DNA from: Thiohalobacter sp.
Lineage (GTDB): Bacteria > Pseudomonadota > Gammaproteobacteria > DSM-19610
Assembly (NCBI GenBank): GCA_027080445.1
Contig: JALWRY010000025.1
Coordinates: forward strand, 1 to 31,651
Length of the DNA stretch: 31,651 nucleotides
Direction of reading: 5' to 3'
A model generated the notes under the pieces. That model was not told the DNA's origin, ran no database searches, and saw only the letters and a program-made list of their open reading frames with translations. Below are positions 6,495 through 15,606 of the stretch, piece by piece (position 1 is the first letter of the stretch; each line of letters starts with the position of its first letter). Both the position numbers and the translations under genes were made by a program.

Positions 6495-9400
6495 TTATAT
6501 GCTGACAGCCAAGCTGTTTACATTTTTCAGGCCATCAGCTTTACACGTTGGATTCAACGCATCCAGCCATACATTCGTGTGACCCTGCAACATGCAGTTT
6601 TCACGAACCCAGTTACGAAGCACATCACCCTCCCGGTGTACTGCATCCAGATCGTCAATACGTTCACGGATAGCGTTAATCCAGGCCCGCGCCTGGTTCG
6701 TTACCCGACAAACAGGCGCATTACAATTACGGTATGGTTCACAATCAGAGGCGATGACCGGCCAACCCAGGATGCCGTACTCCAGCAGGCGAAGATTACT
6801 TTTGGACTCATTAAATTTATTGTGTTCCAGGGGGGCTACAGCAAGATCGAGATTCATTTCCGCCAGTTTCTCCGGGTATAACTCAAACAGCACCGGGTCA
6901 TGTACTTCCCTGACAAATGGCTTCAGAAAATCCGGGCACATACCAAAAAATACCCAGTCCACTTCCGAAGCCGTTTCACGTACCACCTCTTCAAGCAATC
7001 GCAAATCCCCCATATGTTGCTGTGCACCCGCCCAGCCAACACGCGGTTTCGAAGAAACACCTCGTTGTGATTGAAGGTTTCCCCAAACCGATTCATCAAT
7101 ACAGTTTGGAACAACCACGATATCATCTGCCATACCGCGAAGCTCATGCGCCAGTATCTCGGTTGTCACAAGCAAGCGGTCTGCCAGAGACAGACATTTA
7201 CGAATCCGTTTCTTGACATCCTTGTATATCGTCCTGGAAAAAGGGTTTGTGGGCGGTAATGCGCTCATCAGGTCATCCTGACCGAAGACAATAAAGGCCT
7301 TGTTAACTTTTTTATATTTCTCCAGTGCCTCGATAAAGTTATCGTGCAATGTGTTGTGCATAAGCAATGTATCCGGCTGCATACGCTCCAGTTCAACCGG
7401 TGTCGGCAACAGAATCTGGTTTTGCCTGGAAAATGGTATGTTAGCGCATTGTGCTACACCGGATTTCTGCAACATATCCAGTGGCTGCACCACTCTGTAT
7501 TGCCAGGAACCATAAGATCCCACACCAAAACCCATAATTCGCGGCAACTCGGAGAGTTCCGGATCCCACTCAGGCGAGAGCATCTTGTCAACCTCAAAAT
7601 CGAGCCGCTTCATACTCAGGTTTCTGTTATATGACACATCCCTGGCAAGCGTTTTCAGCCATTTCCCACTTACATACGCTGAATCCTTCCTGACCCTCGA
7701 CAAACCCTCAGTCCCTGTATACCCATCAAGACTGTTACCGATATACAGCATAGATACAAAAGGCGTCCATACGATTTTCATGTTCTCATTCAAGACACGC
7801 TGGCACAAATCAACATCCTGATAAAGTGGCACATCAACCTTCCGATCAAAACCTCCAATACTCAGAAACAGGGACGCATCCACCAGCATGCACGCGCTGC
7901 TGACAGCTGACATATTCTGTGCCACCAGGGCACGGTTCATGTAACCCGGATCACTGATACTGTTCCCGTCAAAAACACAGGCACCTACAGAAAATGTCCC
8001 CACACCGGTAACAATACCTGCATGCACAACGTGCTTATCCTGCGATATCAGGCGCACTCCTGCCACAGCGATTTCGCTTCTCTGGACCTGTGCGAGCATT
8101 TTTTCCAACCAGTTTGACTGCAACACCATTACACCGGGTTCGATAAACAACAAATAGTCTGCATCACACTCACTGGCCACGCTGGCAGTATAATCCGCAC
8201 GTGTTATTGCATTATCGACAAGACCTATATGGACGCGTTTATCTGACAGGTTTTCTAAACAGCTGACACCTGAATCATCAACAGCCACCCGGATACTGAA
8301 GCTTTCGTAGTCAGTTCCTGTCAACACGCTATTCAATGTATTTAAAATCTGTCCAGGATTATTTCTGGCATCAATAACCAAGCATACTTTCGAAGGCATC
8401 CTCAATTGATAGTCGATCATTAAGGTCCCATCCAGGAATCCATCGACAACCCCGGCGTTTACTCGGGCACGTAGCAGGTGTGCAGCGACAACCTCACGGA
8501 GTTCATCATTAGTAAACTGTCTTTCCGTATTTGCACACCGACAATTCAGGATCGATGCGATATGTCCAATCGCAGTTTCCCCCCATTGATCAAACACTTT
8601 CAGGCATACATCAAGATTTATTAGCCTCTGCTTACACACAGCTGTATTGATTTCCGTCAACACATCTCTCCGAAACAGGCAAAAGTCCCCGATGTACGGA
8701 TATGAGCGCAAATAATCAATATTGATGTCCGGCTTAAAGAGCAAACTCGACCGATCACATGAATCATCTGTAATCGACTCATCCGTATAAACAAACTTCC
8801 AGTCCGGATGTAGATTGATATAATCAACAAAACATGAAAGTGCATACGGTGATAACTTGTCTCCGACCTTCAGAACAGCCAGCCAGTCTGCTTCCGAGGT
8901 AGTCAGGACATCGTTTAATGCCGCATCCATTGACTTGACATGCAACCACTCCAGACTACTCAGCCTGGCAAACTCGTCATTGGGCATTTTTTCTGTGGAA
9001 ATTATACTAAGACCCCAACCCGAATAGATTTGCTGACCAAGCGATGCCAGCGTATCACCCAGCAGGCTCATGTCATCTCGAGAAACAAGTACCACAAGAT
9101 GGACTGCTGGACGAAGATAATCCGGTTGACTGATACGTTCAATAAAGCGTGTGCGTTTTAGTTCCATTTGCCGGGCATCGTCGGCCAGTAAAAAATTTCC
9201 GTCGTCTCCACAATCCGGGGGTAATGTGCCCTGAGTTCTTTCTTCCTTCTGTAGTTCAGCCTTTTCACGCAAACCGGCAATAACATTTTTCCGCTTCTGC
9301 CGAATAGAATCACGATCACAGTCTGAATACTTCGAATAGATATACTCATAGGCAGATACAGTCTCATCGAGACGAAGACGAGTAACATTATCAATAATGT

Positions 9401-12400
9401 CAACTCTGTGATGAACCTCTACTGTTGCAGATTGAATATGCCTGAATTTATATTCCTGAGCCATACGCAAAAGAAATTCCCAGTCCTCGCAACAGTTCAT
9501 TGACTCGTCAAAGTAACCGGTTTTCTCTATACACTCCCGACGAAATGCCCAGGTGTTAATAGGGATATAATTATCGATATGCAGTCTTTCTTTTGAATAG
9601 TCTCCGTGTTCATAGACCGTAGTACGATTGACTTCCCGTCGAGCACCGTTTTTCAGCGTCTCCTGAACGATATACGCATCAGTGTAGACAAACATCTGTC
9701 GCTCATCATCGTTTAATGCATCCACCACAGTCGCAAGATGATCCGGCAGAAAAATATCATCATCATCCAGGAATGTAATAATATCTCCGGATACCGACTT
9801 CAACGCTCTGTTACGTGCCTTTGCCTGCCCCATGGACTCGGTATTTTGTAAATAACGAATACGGGACTTTGAATCGACATGAGCAATAACTCCTGAGACA
9901 TCGACCCCACCATCGTTGATGACAATCGCCTCCCAGTTCTGGTACGTTTGCTGCTCCAGTGAACGCAGGGCATAACCAAGCATCTCTTCGCGGTCTTTGG
10001 TTGCAATAATCACGCTAACGAGCAGCTGAGAACGAGGTATGTCGACTTCAGTATTCGCGAGTTCGGTCGTGGTAATGCACTCACCCTCAATAGCAGCAAA
10101 GTAACCCTGACTTAACGCAGGCCGCTCACCCCACTCTACCGGCCAGTGTTTCATACGAGACTGTTCAGACTCCTGTACAGCGATGCCGGAGAAAGCGTGT
10201 TCTATACTGTCTTTACTGCTCAAATAGAGTCCAAGCACATTAGGTATATGAACAAACTTTTCATGTGGCGCCATTCTCAGCCAGAAATCATAGTCACCGG
10301 CTACCCGGAGTGACGCCTCGAAATAACCATACTTCTCGTGCAATGAGCGCCGCCACATGGGCTGTGGTCCGATATAACAGACTGAAAATAGATGTTTAGC
10401 ATCGTACTCCGGCCAACGGAAGTACCCTGTAAGCGGGGCGTCTGCCAAATCTGAATTTTCATGCGTTGTCACCGCGACATCTGCATATACCAGTGCAGTG
10501 TGCTCATCGGCCTCCAAAACCTGAACCATTCGTTCAAAAGCATCAATACAGTGACGGTCATCGGTATTTGCATTGGTCAGGTATTTACCGCGTGCCGCCT
10601 GTGCTGCCCGATTCCATGCGGAATAGATCGTCTCGCGCGCCTCGGTGCGAATATATTGAATAGTAGAGAATCGTTGCTGAAATTCCCTGACAATACGGCC
10701 TTCATTCTGCTGCGAACCACTATCAACGACAATGATCTCCAACTGATCCGAAATCGTTTGGGCCAGCAGGTCTTCCAGACACCCTCTAATGTATTTCTCG
10801 CTGTTATAGGTCGACACAATTGCCGTAACCAGCACTTCCTTTCTCTGCCCGTGCATGGTCTCTGAAGAACCTCCCTGCTTCCCCGATCCGGGCAATGTGC
10901 TGTGCGCCTCGGTCTCGCTCGCAGTGAACAGCAATTCATTTTCAACAGCTTTTCTGACAAATCTGTTGACGTTGACGGACTGGGCCGCGGTTTTCACCCG
11001 AATCGGCGAAACCGGTTTTATAACTTGCCCACCGCCAGCCCTGAACAGATCGATCTCGGCATCAAGAATCTGTTCCGCCTCGGCGCGATACAGCGCCATT
11101 GCACTGGCTGTTTTCTGATTCTTATGCTCCCGGAAACACCCCGTACACAGGTTCAGTGTATACAATGGCGCATACCTGAAGAATCTCGACCAGAGTTCCA
11201 GGTCGCCCGCCATTCGCAAGGCCGTCTGCAGCGTCGAACCTGATTTCTCCCACAAGCTGCGATGCCAGAATGTGCCCTCCTGCTGGATATAGGAGGGCAC
11301 ATCATATTTCTTGTCCAGATAATTCTGCTGGCTGAATACTGGTGCTGGATAGCAGATCCATTTTATGACACCGGCCTCATTCATGACGTTGGGCGTCCCT
11401 GTCACCCACTCGACATTATCTTTCTGGCTAAAAATTGTCGCTACTGTGTTCAGACTGTTCGGATGCAGCTTGTCGTCCGAGTTAATCCACGTCATGATCT
11501 CGCCGGAACTTTTCTTGAAGCCTTCATTTACAGCCCAGTACTGTCCATCATCGGCCTGGCTCTGCCACCAGGTAATCTTATCCTGATATTTCTTTATAAT
11601 ACTCACCGAGTTATCGGTGCTACCCCCGTCCATAATGATCAGTTCGAGATTGGGGTAGCCCTGGTCAAGCACCGACCTGATTGTTGTTTCCAGATAAGCG
11701 CCCTGATTAAAGGACGGGATCACCACGCTAATGCGGGGGGCCTGTAACGCATTTTCCGGTCGGGTGAAATCGATACACTCGATACTGTATCCTTGAACCG
11801 TTGTATTTCTGGCTCGCACATGACAGTTACCGGTTGAATCAGACTCGATGTTTCGTGGATCCGATAAAACCTCCACAGAATTATCACAAGCAGCATCATT
11901 GCCAGATATTTGTGCCTGAAAGTCAGCATTTTTGTCCATTTCGGTTGTAGATTTTTCAGACGTTAACGCATCAAACAAGCCATATATTTCATCATCATCC
12001 GGCGATACTTTGAGGTAACTCTGGCACAATGCTTCCGCCTCGGCTGGTTGGCCGATCGCAGCCAGTATCTGCGAACCATTCATCACCACATCACGGTTAA
12101 CTGGATCAATTTCCATAGCCTTGAGAAGGTATGCGATGGCCTTATCTATATCACTGCACTGCCAGTACAGAACCATGAGGTTGTTACAGACATCCACACT
12201 ATCGGGATTTAATTTGTGTGCCTGCTCAAAATACGTCCCGGCGAGCGTAAAATCACCGGTAAGGAAAGCTTTTTCTCCGGCAGCGTTAAGTTCCGTACAT
12301 TGCCGGGATTCGGCACCACAAGTAGCTTCCGGCTCCACGGACGACGGTTCACACGGGTCAGCCCCCTCAACCGGCAGCAGCGCCTGTATTGTAATGTCCT

Positions 12401-13508
12401 GTGGATTGCGTTCCAGATAGCTTTCACAGAGGGAACAGGCATCCTGCTCCCTGCCGAGCAACCGGAGTACCTGCGTGGCATTCAGAACCAGATCATGGTG
12501 GTCAGGGTCGATCCTCAGGCCTGCAGACAGATACTCAAATGCCTGTTCGAATTCCTGCCTCTGCCAACACAGAACACCCAGATTGTTGTAGCCATCGGCG
12601 AAAGCGGGTGAATGTTGTATGGCTTCAAGAAACTTCAACTCCGCACTCTCAATATCACCGCCATGGAAAAGTTCTTCCCCCTGGCGGCATAAAATTTCCG
12701 CCCGGGATTGTTCCGGCAGGTTGATATCGGCCGGCGCAGGAATATCTCCCTGAAGCTCTACCGGCAACCGCTCCCGCAATTGTTTGTTTGACAGGTATGC
12801 AGCTGCTGAAGCGCTGCGATGGAACAGCTCGGGCATATCCTGCATATAGCCGTAATCTGTCATCGGAGCAAAATTTCTCAACCAGAACGCATACTGTTCA
12901 AATTCAGAAAATGTCTGTTTCCAGGAGTCTGTTTTCCCGCTGCGGAAGAACTTCGGGCCGGCGCTGTGCAACTCGTCAAATGAAGGAACCTGGCTGGATA
13001 CCGGCTTGAATCCGGTGAATTCAGCAATTCGCCCGACCTGACCCAGAGGATCAGCAACCAGACTTTCGAACTTCACCAACAGCGTATTGGAACGGGTTTC
13101 GGGTGCCCACGCCGTAACATGTTCGCCCCAACCACCAAATAATGTATCGCCGTTAATGATATCCAGCAGAGATTTCGGCTGGTCCATGTAGTCACGGTGA
13201 AACCTGCTATAGGACAGGACACTTTCCCGCCCATCTCTCAAAAGGTAGATAATCTTGTCATCGGAACCAATATCTGTGGGATAATCGTGCGTCTTCAGAA
13301 CGAAGACCCTGTCAGATTTTCTGGCTCGGGCAATCGAAAATCCTTCCGGCAGGAATGCATGACCCACGATATCGGACAGTTCCTTGTCTGCCCCGATGTC
13401 GAATCGATCGTCGTAGACTGAGTAGGTTTTTGTGTCAAAAATACTGTTCAGTAATACGCGGAAGAAAGTGTTGCCACTTCTAGGATAAGACGCCAGCCAA
13501 ATAATCAT
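6495..13508 (-). CDS. Giant multidomain protein: sulfotransferase, TPRs, five GT2-like modules, GT4-like glycosyltransferase
   Basis: A 2337-residue protein that I read as the main flagellin-glycan assembly enzyme. Residues 1-225: PAPS-dependent sulfotransferase fold, with the 5'-phosphosulfate loop YPRSGNTFF (8-16), KTHDYP (72-77), the 3'-phosphate loop LRDGRESVLSYSRFH (90-104) and GKTDSWKQTF (191-200). 272-375 and 405-515: TPR blocks. 592-800, 893-1105 and 1163-1375: GT2 modules with intact acidic motifs (NSDD 676-679, NTDD 981-984, LDDDD 1247-1251). 1468-1690 and 1706-1950: a tandem GT2 pair like those of O-antigen proteins, but with KVGD and IEPG in place of DxD. 1988-2320: GT4-like, with NESKSNLRLLEYG (2233-2245). 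No signal peptide or membrane segment, so cytoplasmic. The ATG follows CACAGGA, behind a sigma-54-type promoter. Domain types are seen in the sequence; sugars, donor and the flagellin target are inferred from position. Confidence 0.85.
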   Translation of the reverse strand: MIIWLASYPRSGNTFFRVLLNSIFDTKTYSVYDDRFDIGADKELSDIVGHAFLPEGFSIARARKSDRVFVLKTHDYPTDIGSDDKIIYLLRDGRESVLSYSRFHRDYMDQPKSLLDIINGDTLFGGWGEHVTAWAPETRSNTLLVKFESLVADPLGQVGRIAEFTGFKPVSSQVPSFDELHSAGPKFFRSGKTDSWKQTFSEFEQYAFWLRNFAPMTDYGYMQDMPELFHRSASAAAYLSNKQLRERLPVELQGDIPAPADINLPEQSRAEILCRQGEELFHGGDIESAELKFLEAIQHSPAFADGYNNLGVLCWQRQEFEQAFEYLSAGLRIDPDHHDLVLNATQVLRLLGREQDACSLCESYLERNPQDITIQALLPVEGADPCEPSSVEPEATCGAESRQCTELNAAGEKAFLTGDFTLAGTYFEQAHKLNPDSVDVCNNLMVLYWQCSDIDKAIAYLLKAMEIDPVNRDVVMNGSQILAAIGQPAEAEALCQSYLKVSPDDDEIYGLFDALTSEKSTTEMDKNADFQAQISGNDAACDNSVEVLSDPRNIESDSTGNCHVRARNTTVQGYSIECIDFTRPENALQAPRISVVIPSFNQGAYLETTIRSVLDQGYPNLELIIMDGGSTDNSVSIIKKYQDKITWWQSQADDGQYWAVNEGFKKSSGEIMTWINSDDKLHPNSLNTVATIFSQKDNVEWVTGTPNVMNEAGVIKWICYPAPVFSQQNYLDKKYDVPSYIQQEGTFWHRSLWEKSGSTLQTALRMAGDLELWSRFFRYAPLYTLNLCTGCFREHKNQKTASAMALYRAEAEQILDAEIDLFRAGGGQVIKPVSPIRVKTAAQSVNVNRFVRKAVENELLFTASETEAHSTLPGSGKQGGSSETMHGQRKEVLVTAIVSTYNSEKYIRGCLEDLLAQTISDQLEIIVVDSGSQQNEGRIVREFQQRFSTIQYIRTEARETIYSAWNRAAQAARGKYLTNANTDDRHCIDAFERMVQVLEADEHTALVYADVAVTTHENSDLADAPLTGYFRWPEYDAKHLFSVCYIGPQPMWRRSLHEKYGYFEASLRVAGDYDFWLRMAPHEKFVHIPNVLGLYLSSKDSIEHAFSGIAVQESEQSRMKHWPVEWGERPALSQGYFAAIEGECITTTELANTEVDIPRSQLLVSVIIATKDREEMLGYALRSLEQQTYQNWEAIVINDGGVDVSGVIAHVDSKSRIRYLQNTESMGQAKARNRALKSVSGDIITFLDDDDIFLPDHLATVVDALNDDERQMFVYTDAYIVQETLKNGARREVNRTTVYEHGDYSKERLHIDNYIPINTWAFRRECIEKTGYFDESMNCCEDWEFLLRMAQEYKFRHIQSATVEVHHRVDIIDNVTRLRLDETVSAYEYIYSKYSDCDRDSIRQKRKNVIAGLREKAELQKEERTQGTLPPDCGDDGNFLLADDARQMELKRTRFIERISQPDYLRPAVHLVVLVSRDDMSLLGDTLASLGQQIYSGWGLSIISTEKMPNDEFARLSSLEWLHVKSMDAALNDVLTTSEADWLAVLKVGDKLSPYALSCFVDYINLHPDWKFVYTDESITDDSCDRSSLLFKPDINIDYLRSYPYIGDFCLFRRDVLTEINTAVCKQRLINLDVCLKVFDQWGETAIGHIASILNCRCANTERQFTNDELREVVAAHLLRARVNAGVVDGFLDGTLMIDYQLRMPSKVCLVIDARNNPGQILNTLNSVLTGTDYESFSIRVAVDDSGVSCLENLSDKRVHIGLVDNAITRADYTASVASECDADYLLFIEPGVMVLQSNWLEKMLAQVQRSEIAVAGVRLISQDKHVVHAGIVTGVGTFSVGACVFDGNSISDPGYMNRALVAQNMSAVSSACMLVDASLFLSIGGFDRKVDVPLYQDVDLCQRVLNENMKIVWTPFVSMLYIGNSLDGYTGTEGLSRVRKDSAYVSGKWLKTLARDVSYNRNLSMKRLDFEVDKMLSPEWDPELSELPRIMGFGVGSYGSWQYRVVQPLDMLQKSGVAQCANIPFSRQNQILLPTPVELERMQPDTLLMHNTLHDNFIEALEKYKKVNKAFIVFGQDDLMSALPPTNPFSRTIYKDVKKRIRKCLSLADRLLVTTEILAHELRGMADDIVVVPNCIDESVWGNLQSQRGVSSKPRVGWAGAQQHMGDLRLLEEVVRETASEVDWVFFGMCPDFLKPFVREVHDPVLFELYPEKLAEMNLDLAVAPLEHNKFNESKSNLRLLEYGILGWPVIASDCEPYRNCNAPVCRVTNQARAWINAIRERIDDLDAVHREGDVLRNWVRENCMLQGHTNVWLDALNPTCKADGLKNVNSLAVSI

Positions 13509-13590
13509 CGTTTATTCCTGTGAAAGACGGAAATTCTGAAACAAGCCGACCGGAATGCACGTGACGTGCCGCCCGCCACCTGAAAATGTA

Positions 13591-13605
13591 GCAAGCAATA
13601 TGCCA
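13591..13605 (-). promoter_or_regulatory. Sigma-54-type promoter of the giant glycosyltransferase gene
   Basis: The minus strand reads TGGCAT-ATTGC-TTGC, 9 of 10 core positions. It lies in the 218-bp gap between the GT2-like gene (stop at 13727) and the giant gene, 83 bases before the ATG, so the giant gene can be read separately from the two genes before it. Nothing else is recognisable in this gap, which is AT-rich. Confidence 0.7.
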
Positions 13606-13726
13606 AAAGCGTAATATCGATAAGTGCTTACGGGATATAATGAAATGACGATCAACAGATCTGTCAATTTTATGTCGAAGGCCGGCCGGGTCATACACCT
13701 GCAATACAGGACTTGCATGAAACCGC

Positions 13727-14491
13727 TTACCCCCGCCGGTACACACTTCTTCGGTCACTTCGTGTGAACTGCCGATCCCATAGCTTTTGGGTGCTCTCAT
13801 CCGTCGTTCCCCTGCCTGATGACGTATCGTCACTGAACATGAAAGCCCCGTCTTTGAGATACATGCAGGTAAAACCCTTGTTGTAATTTCGAAATTTCAA
13901 TGTCCTGGTCTGGTAGGTGGATATTTCATATTCATCGGTATCGTATCCCTTTAATACATTGTTCCAGTGCTGCGTCGGCGCACATCGGCAACAACTGTTT
14001 GTTCCACCTATCCACTCCACGGGGGCTTCCTCCAAAGGGTAGCGGTTGCCATCAAGCAACTTTCCGGTTTCCGGAATACAGTGTTCCGTGCACCCCGTAA
14101 ACATCCCGAAACGCAAACCATTTGGCGACACCTCGCCGTAATAGCGGTCCATCGCAAATATCATGTTTTCAATGAAGCCAGGCCTGTATCCGTGATCATC
14201 TTCTAACATACAAATATAGTCGGGTGCGTACAGTTCTTGACCAAGTTGAAGGCACATATTCCGGGCATGGGCCATGGATATATTGTCTGACAGCATCAGG
14301 AAGAAGTCGTTATTCACATTCAGTTCCTGTAAATACGCCCATTTCTCCTCCCGCCCCTGCACGCTACTGTCATGCACGATTAGCCTTGCATCATTTTTCC
14401 GGGTTTCCTCCACAACGCCAGGCAAAACTGCCTTGACGGATTCAAGTTTCTCAAACGTCCCGAAAATCGTTAAAAACCGCGTCTTATCCAT
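13727..14491 (-). CDS. GT2-like glycosyltransferase
   Basis: A 254-residue, single-domain GT-A-type glycosyltransferase. Near the N-terminus RFLTIFGTFEKLESVKAVL and ARLIVHDSSV resemble the first strands of the fold; SDNISMAHARNMCLQLG (68-84) and the acidic motif MLEDDHGYRPGF (95-106) are the nucleotide-sugar and metal region of GT2 enzymes. Cys-rich residues follow (CTEHC, NSCCRCAP), which is unusual. The start overlaps the end of the upstream STELLO-like gene by 8 bases, so the pair is co-translated. No signal peptide or membrane segment. Sugar and acceptor are unknown; the role in flagellin glycosylation is inferred from location and the shared sigma-54 promoter at 15525-15539. No related gene in the window suggests the exact subfamily. 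Confidence 0.72.
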   Translation of the reverse strand: MDKTRFLTIFGTFEKLESVKAVLPGVVEETRKNDARLIVHDSSVQGREEKWAYLQELNVNNDFFLMLSDNISMAHARNMCLQLGQELYAPDYICMLEDDHGYRPGFIENMIFAMDRYYGEVSPNGLRFGMFTGCTEHCIPETGKLLDGNRYPLEEAPVEWIGGTNSCCRCAPTQHWNNVLKGYDTDEYEISTYQTRTLKFRNYNKGFTCMYLKDGAFMFSDDTSSGRGTTDESTQKLWDRQFTRSDRRSVYRRG

Positions 14492-15482
14492 GTGTAATAC
14501 CCTTTATGTCCGATAGCCATGCGTTGAGTATCTCCAGTTCCGCATGTTCGACAAACTCATTGGCATATAATGCCCTGTAGACATCGATAAGATCGTTATG
14601 CATGGTTTTACCAAGTGGCAAGGAGTCCAGAATTCCGACAAGTTCCTTTATCCGCGTATAGCAGATGACCTCGCTCATAAAATCGCTCATCAAATCATGC
14701 TCATTCCGCTCCTGATAGACCGTTGCACCATGAAACCCCAGGGCGAAATCATGCTCACGCATTACACGCTGGGCGACATATCCACGGAGAATATCGGTAA
14801 ACCTGAAACTTACCGTTGAAGGGAGATACATCAGGGGGAATACAGCCGTTGTCCAGGTTGTATTCTGTGAATTGAATGGGCAATAACTGGAGGCATTAAT
14901 ATGTACCGGAGGTTTTTTATCGAAAATACAGGGGGAATTATCGGTCAACCGGTATATGGCATCGACATCCGGATCCTTGTCAGCGATGCCCTGCCAGACA
15001 CCGATCCGGGCCTGAGTGCCGTCTACGCAGTCGCCCACGGCGCTTATTTCGTCCAGTGGCAATCCCCTCGGCCAGATATTCCGGACGGAGAAGTACTTAT
15101 AGATATTCAGATACTTATTCTCTGAATATAAACAAACATTGCTATTAAAATCGAGGATACGCCAGTCGTCGTAGGGGATATTGTCATCATCGGTATCGTA
15201 GATAATGCTGGCACCGGATTTCAGTGCATACAGATAGCCGATATTCTTTCTTGCATAGTGATTATAGGGAACATAGCTGTCGAGACTCAGATTCAGGTTT
15301 CGTTGCCTGTCACAGGATAAAAAACCGGGTGATTGTGACTCCGGCGTTTTTTTGTCACCCACCAGAATTACCCGCCAATCAGGAAAGTTTTCAAATGCCT
15401 GGATGGCAGCGGTATTTTGATTGATTGTCGTTATAACGATATATTTGTCTGTCGCTTGCAAAGTAGTACCTCTGCCATACAT
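14484..15482 (-). CDS. STELLO/DUF288-like putative glycosyltransferase
   Basis: A protein of up to 332 residues resembling the C-terminal domain of STELLO (DUF288), a glycosyltransferase-like family related to GT75 proteins and best known from plants and animals. Diagnostic stretches: NHYARKNIGYLYALKSGA (74-91) followed by the acidic cluster YDTDDDNIPYDDW (95-107), WQGIADKDPDVDAIYRLT (163-180), and FPLMYLPSTVSFRFTDILRGYVAQR (215-239). The DTDDD cluster is the likely metal/nucleotide-sugar site. Start choice: the ATG at 15480-15482 has no ribosome site, while a TTG at 15459-15461 (codon 8) is preceded by AGAGGT and would give 325 residues; I keep the longer frame as the outer limit. It is first in a minus-strand operon behind a sigma-54-type promoter and overlaps the next gene by 8 bases. 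The bacterial function is not known to me. Confidence 0.68.
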   Translation of the reverse strand: MYGRGTTLQATDKYIVITTINQNTAAIQAFENFPDWRVILVGDKKTPESQSPGFLSCDRQRNLNLSLDSYVPYNHYARKNIGYLYALKSGASIIYDTDDDNIPYDDWRILDFNSNVCLYSENKYLNIYKYFSVRNIWPRGLPLDEISAVGDCVDGTQARIGVWQGIADKDPDVDAIYRLTDNSPCIFDKKPPVHINASSYCPFNSQNTTWTTAVFPLMYLPSTVSFRFTDILRGYVAQRVMREHDFALGFHGATVYQERNEHDLMSDFMSEVICYTRIKELVGILDSLPLGKTMHNDLIDVYRALYANEFVEHAELEILNAWLSDIKGITHG

Positions 15483-15524
15483 TCAGTGGATGGCTGGTTA
15501 CATGCCATATACACTTCGACAAAA

Positions 15525-15539
15525 GCAATCTTCGTGCCG
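15525..15539 (-). promoter_or_regulatory. Sigma-54-type promoter of the STELLO-like/GT2 operon
   Basis: The minus strand reads CGGCAC-GAAGA-TTGC: all core positions except the first T, and it also keeps the G after TGGCAC that is part of the extended consensus. It ends 43 bases before the ATG at 15482. Nine bases separate it from an outward-facing sigma-54-type promoter on the other strand. Confidence 0.78.
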
Positions 15540-15548
15540 ACTCAATTC

Positions 15549-15563
15549 TGGCGCAGTATTTGC
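15549..15563 (+). promoter_or_regulatory. Sigma-54-type promoter of the GT77-sulfotransferase gene
   Basis: The plus strand reads TGGCGC-AGTAT-TTGC, 9 of 10 core positions, ending 43 bases before the ATG at 15607. With the minus-strand element at 15525-15539 it forms a divergent pair in a 124-bp intergenic region, so both halves of the island can respond to the same enhancer-binding protein. Confidence 0.7.
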
Positions 15564-15606
15564 CTATTAAAAGTACAATGGAACGCAATACACCCGGGGA
15601 AGGGGA

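Noticed and set aside
9960..9990. A TGGTAC...TTGC-like plus-strand string inside the giant gene.
   Set aside because: Spacing does not fit sigma-54, and it lies within a coding region with no plus-strand gene following.
13480..13833. A 117-codon minus-strand frame overlapping the end of the GT2-like gene and the start of the giant gene.
   Set aside because: It overlaps both neighbours in another frame, has no family resemblance, and covers the giant gene's promoter. The GT2-like gene ends in a plausible C-terminus, so a frameshift need not be invoked.
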